From Phoronis australis (lineage: Eukaryota > Phoronida > Phoronidae): 64,000 nt of DNA. Position numbers and translations under genes: made by a program. The notes beneath the pieces were generated by a model. The model ran no database searches and was not told where the DNA came from. It worked only from the letters and a program-made list of their open reading frames with translations. The stretch is taken from assembly GCA_002633005.1 (NCBI GenBank), contig NMRA01000001.1, positions 2,856,997-2,920,996 on the forward strand. The letters are read 5' to 3'. Numbering within the stretch: position 1 is the first letter of the stretch; each line of letters opens with the position of its first letter. Below are positions 59,893 to 64,000 of the stretch, piece after piece.

Positions 59893-62800
59893 TTACAGTT
59901 TAAATTCACAGACAAATGGATGCAACGTGTCGCAGTTCACATCGCCCCACGTCATTTCCGGTGGTGTCTCCATCAGCAAACAATGCTGATTAGAGGCGAC
60001 GTTATTTGGTTGTCCCGGCGTCCACCTTGTAAAACCATTGATTGCTTCGCTGTTGTAATTCGTCCACACAAACCGAGACTCCGAACTTTCGTCATTTCCA
60101 CTGGTGTACCATCCTAAGTTATTAGCAGCACGCAACTCTGCGAAATGATATATTGTAATAGTAAACTACGCTTGATATATCCAATGACCTCAGTGATGTG
60201 ACTAAAACGAACTATTTGACTATATTTTGAGTAAAATTGGTCCAATAAAAATTTATCACACAATATTTCTGTTGGGTCTGCACAAAGGAAATATTTACTA
60301 TGTGAAACAAGTGCAATCAATTTCAAAATAATTAAGTGTATATACACAAAACGTAGCCTACCGAGAGTAGCGTAGACGAAGTAATATCCCACGACACATT
60401 ATTCCGCGTATCGACCGAGACCGAAGGAAGTGGGATATTACTTCATCTACGCCAATCGAGGTGCGTTTTGTATTTATCTCACACGCTTCGAATTCCTAAG
60501 TTTCTTTCATTTTTTCGGCTTCAAATGGACTGTTCACGTGGCGGATCACATCCTATATGCATATACTTGCGAGATAGTTTACAAGTTTTCTCTAGTAAAA
60601 GAAACAGTTTTAAATGTAACGATTTCTTACTTGAAATGAGATAACAAAGATGAAAACAACGATAATTGTGCATTGAACTTGTAACATTTCCTGAAAATAG
60701 TTAAATAACAACAATGTTACAGAGGAATCGGCGCCTCAGTTGCAGACGATATATGTAGCACTTGAAAACTGAGTGTCAAATAATTAACAGTTTTGTACCA
60801 GATGTTACCTTTGGGACCTAATTGCATGTGGAGTGTTATTTAAACTGCTGCAATTGCGTTATATAAACTATATTCGGAAAGTTTGATGATCGAACAGGCT
60901 AACGACGTCGAGTCGACATTGACCTACCTTTTGAACTTTCCATATGTCAGAGGGCAGCGTTGAAGTAGTGCGGGAGGTGAATACGGAAAACAATATCACA
61001 TGGCAGTATTGCATTGGACTGATTCAATGTATATGGGATAAAAGGGCTAAAGAATTATAAGTCGTCAAACTCCATATATGTACATTAAGGTTTTGAATTA
61101 AAGGAGCTGTAAACAGCTGCTTACCTGGATCCTTCGCTACAGTATCCAGAACGAATTGGTGTACTTCTCGACTTCTGACAGCAATCAAGTGGCCGTCCAG
61201 GCTAACGTTCTTACAATAATCGACAGCATTATACCATGAGAGAGGAGTTGAAACGAATTTGTAGCAAGATGACGGGTTATTCTTCATTTGTATGGTGCCA
61301 GCTGGGCATTTGTCATGAACTGAAAAATATCAAGTTATTAAATGTGTACGAACAACAGAGACTACGCAGTTTCCGAAGTATATATTTTGCGAATGGTTAT
61401 AAGTGTGTGCTTGATGCTGTTTTCTATTCAATTCGACAATATTCAAATAGCGTGCCACCCTGTCATATTTAGCTGGCATTAATTATTAGACAAAACCATG
61501 TAAACATTGCTCATAGATTACAACCTCACGGTATCGGTATTTAAAAACAGTACGACTTACCAGAGCAAGGTCGATTTACAAGTCGTACGTCGTCCAAGGA
61601 TGGGAACGCCATATACCTATACGTTTTACGGTTACTACTGTAATAGTAGTAGCTTTGAATTTGACCTTCGAAAACAACCTGTTGGTGCGAAGTGAAAAGT
61701 AAAGATCACTAATTTAAATGTGATGCAAATTTCGTGAGACATAGTGGTGAAACTGAATTATAATTGTATGTTGTGAAAATTTCACTCAAATCTTATAGAC
61801 TATGGCCAGTTTAGAATTTATAACCACTTGTTATAAAAATATTATGACTGCACAAAACATTATTCAGTAGACAAATCACTCACTGAAAGGCATTGTGAGT
61901 CTGGTGATTTACTTATTAAACACCATATCGGAAAGTAATGAAAAATCTATTCCATCGCTACAAACTATTCCCGTTAAAATGCTGGAACTAACAGTCGTGA
62001 GAATGTACAATTCTAAATGATGACACTGTGTTTGTCTAACATACCATTTCCGGTTTTGCGCAAAATGAATACTTAGTGCTACCTTTCAAAAGAGCCCTCG
62101 TCACATTCAGTTCACAACATATTCACTCCATAACAGCTCTCAAGACATTCATACCACATTCACTCCATGAGGGGCCTCAACACATTCACCCCATGACAGC
62201 CCTCGACACATTCACACCTCATTCATTTCATGATGGTCCTGAAGGCATTCACACCACATTCACTCCATGATGGTCCTGAAGGCATTCACACCACTTTCAC
62301 TCGATGGTGGTCCTGAAGGCATTCATGATGGTCCTGAAGGCATTCACACCTCATTCACCCCATGATAAACCGTCCTCAACACATTCCCACCACCTTCACA
62401 CCACATTCAGTCCATGGGCGTCCTCAAGACATTTACTCTAGACAACTCCCTTTCACGCTCAGGCCCAACAAGACTAAGAGCAAGAAATCAAAACACCACC
62501 AGTGCAACGAGTCCCGGATTTATAGGGGAGGGGATAGGTCGTAATATTTTCTCACGCGTATCGCCTTGATGGAACTGTTAACTTCTAGAAATCTTGATAC
62601 AAATGGAGCGTCCAGAGCCTAAATTTATTCAGACTTCTTATTTCAACGACCTAAATGTACAGTGACTAATGTGCGACTGTCCGTGGTTCAACAGTTTTGA
62701 GACATAGCCAGATTATCAACACCTATAGGCCATTATTGTCATTAAAATATCTTCTAGCTTCTTGGAACAGTGTGCAGTTTGATGGTTTCTGTATTTAAGA

Positions 62801-63417
62801 ACCAGCTTGCTGATATGAAATATTTCAGTGAAACAAACTGAAAAATACCAGATGATGAGGATTTTCAAAACAACAACCACAACACAAAGACGAAAGTGGA
62901 ATTGCCATCACGACACAGAAATTCTTTTTATGCTAAAGAATCCTTTCGTTTTAAATGAGTCTCCCTTATGAGGGCAGCAGATGATGAAATCGACCGTCAC
63001 CCATTTCTGGTTCATTAGTTATTTATCCCTAAATGTTAAAGGGCTACCTTGGATCACTCTTTTCGGAAGAATTCCTGGGCAATCGCACCTTTGCCCTCCT
63101 ATAAATCCGGCACTGAGTGCAATGACTGTAACCTGCCGTCACCGACGGAACCCGGACCTCACAACTGAAACAGTGCTGTCCAAACCACTGCACTACGCTA
63201 TCCTTTCATAAATGAACGATACCTGAAATATCTTTAAGACAAACCACTTTTGTACCATACTTACGGTAAAGTTAGTACTCGAGTACTCTGGAGTAATGTT
63301 GACCTTCGCCAGATTCCACACGCTTCCTTGGGCGCCGCTTTTCGTCCAAATAGGATAGCCCAGGCCATTGCCAACCTTAACAAAAATACAAACATCCAAG
63401 GTTGGTGTCAATGGAAC
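59893..63417 (-). CDS. MAM domain plus C-type lectin domain protein, 3' exons (5' end outside window)
   Basis: Exons on the minus strand: 63417 (or 63375)-63265, 61678-61561, 61319-61125, 60137-59893 (TAA), all phase-consistent. The first two encode the second half of a MAM domain: IWTKSGAQGSVWNLAKVNIT, then FT/VVFEG, FPSLDDVRL and a closing C. The next two encode a long-form C-type lectin domain with six cysteines (CPAG, SCYKF, YCKN, HCLLM, NCDTL, VCEF). The carbohydrate site reads QPNN rather than EPN or QPD, and the usual WND reads WGD, so calcium-dependent sugar binding is uncertain. A secreted or membrane-bound adhesion or immune-recognition role is typical of such proteins. The 5' boundary of the first exon is uncertain: the acceptor at 63376 has the better pyrimidine tract, but the residues before it (TLDVCIFVK) also look like MAM. 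Both keep frame. Confidence 0.85.
60336..60485. repeat. Imperfect inverted repeat (fold-back) of about 50-bp arms
   Basis: Arms about 60336-60391 and 60430-60485. Reading inward to outward, both give GTGGGATATTACTTC(G/A)TCTACGC followed by a CGAGGTGCGTTTTGT-like word. The loop is about 38 nt. It lies in the intron between the two lectin exons. Confidence 0.8.
62095..62430. repeat. Minisatellite of about 37-bp unit
   Basis: Irregular array of CATTCACACCACATTCACTC and CATGATGGTCCTGAAGG blocks with unit lengths near 31-37 bp; the cleanest units are 62229-62350. It lies in the intron between the two MAM exons. Confidence 0.9.
63090..63205 (-). mobile_element. tRNA-like SINE head remnant
   Basis: The minus strand reads GCGTAGTGCAGTGGTTTGG (A-box-like), then an anticodon-like stretch, then TGAGGTCCGGGTTCCGTCGG (B-box-like). 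No tail or target-site duplication was found. Confidence 0.45.
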
Positions 63418-64000
63418 CTTCATACCACGGCCAATGAACACTTAACAGGGAGTCGAACGCTCATAACGGGAAAGTATCCCTTGCTTAACACTCACCATGA
63501 AACGGCGCTGACTAGGCATTGAACTGGATCTGTATCGTATGGAACGCGGACGTGTTCTTTAGAGAACGTAAGTAATGCACTAGTCATACGAGTGACATGC
63601 ACACGTTGTACGGCGAGTGCATAGCTTCGTTCTTTCACCGCCAGATGGACTCGGGCACAAGTCTCAGTGCGAGTTCATGTTGCATAATCACTAGTTTATA
63701 ACCGCGCGTGAATCCGAAAGTCGTGGCAACTCAGTTTTGGTGAATGAGTGCATACACACGTGGATTACGAGTGGATACCTTCGTTCTTTCGCCGCCAGGT
63801 GAGAACGTGAATACATTCATGTGAACGAGTGTATAACTTTGTTCTTTTCAATGCTGCCAGGTGGACGCAGGCAAAATCGCTGGTTCCCTGCGTGGCTATA
63901 GGGGTAGAGAACACGCAGGTACTTATCATTCAGTAGCACGCGTTTTGTCACTGGTTGATGTAACCTCGGCAATCATTGGTTAGTTTTACTACAAGAAATA
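63418..64000. other. Upstream intron of the MAM/lectin gene
   Basis: No further MAM exon is seen up to the window end. The motif TTCGTTCTTTCACCGCCAGATG recurs in altered form at 63626-63647, 63780-63801 and about 63838-63863, each followed by G/C-rich words, suggesting a diverged repeat. Confidence 0.5.

Overview
This is a eukaryotic, metazoan genomic window. Every recognisable gene is split into short exons (about 60-300 nt) by GT-AG introns of 0.3-4 kb, the background is AT-rich, and the non-coding DNA carries tRNA-derived SINEs, LINE and Penelope-like debris, MITE-like elements and minisatellites. The gene content (soluble adenylyl cyclase, a GALNT7-type transferase, a cystatin-cathepsin F, an LRRC74-type LRR/EF-hand protein and a MAM/C-type lectin protein) fits a bilaterian animal. 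The repeat style suggests a marine invertebrate such as a mollusc, brachiopod or lancelet, but the sequence alone does not fix the species. There is one 691-base N gap and one single N. Both are flanked by near-identical duplicated sequence, which points to assembly problems.

Layout. 1-7421 (+): the last 11 exons (about 565 codons) of an ADCY10-like soluble adenylyl cyclase. 10584-25468 (-): a complete 12-exon GALNT7-like polypeptide GalNAc transferase (613 aa), tail-to-tail with the cyclase. Its introns hold a LINE fragment with a SINE nested in it, three tandem-repeat arrays and a tiny GC-rich MITE. 26120-33943 (+): a complete 12-exon cathepsin F-like protease (444 aa) with signal peptide, cystatin domain, I29 propeptide and C1A catalytic domain. 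It is head-to-head with GALNT7 across 651 bp that contains two CLEAR-like E-boxes. A second copy of the same SINE lies in its intron 10. 38785-56890 (+): an 11-exon LRRC74-like gene (629 aa) with LRRs, an EF-hand pair and a basic tail. Its introns hold the N gap, a Penelope-like fragment, fold-back SINE pieces and a broken duplicate of one exon. 57113-59405 (-): a predicted two-exon gene for an unrecognised, very basic Ser/Arg/Lys-rich protein, convergent with the LRR gene; the two poly(A) signals almost abut. 59893-63417 (-): the 3' half of a MAM plus C-type-lectin gene that continues beyond the window.

These genes do not form an operon-like pathway; they are ordinary animal neighbours. Exon joins were worked out by hand. 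All internal joins in the four best-supported models keep frame, which strongly supports them. The most notable non-genic items are the SINE family, whose two copies both have clear target-site duplications; a short (about 70 bp) GC-rich inverted-repeat element with an apparent 5-bp duplication in two copies; a dispersed repeat of about 470 bp; and the unrecognised basic gene.
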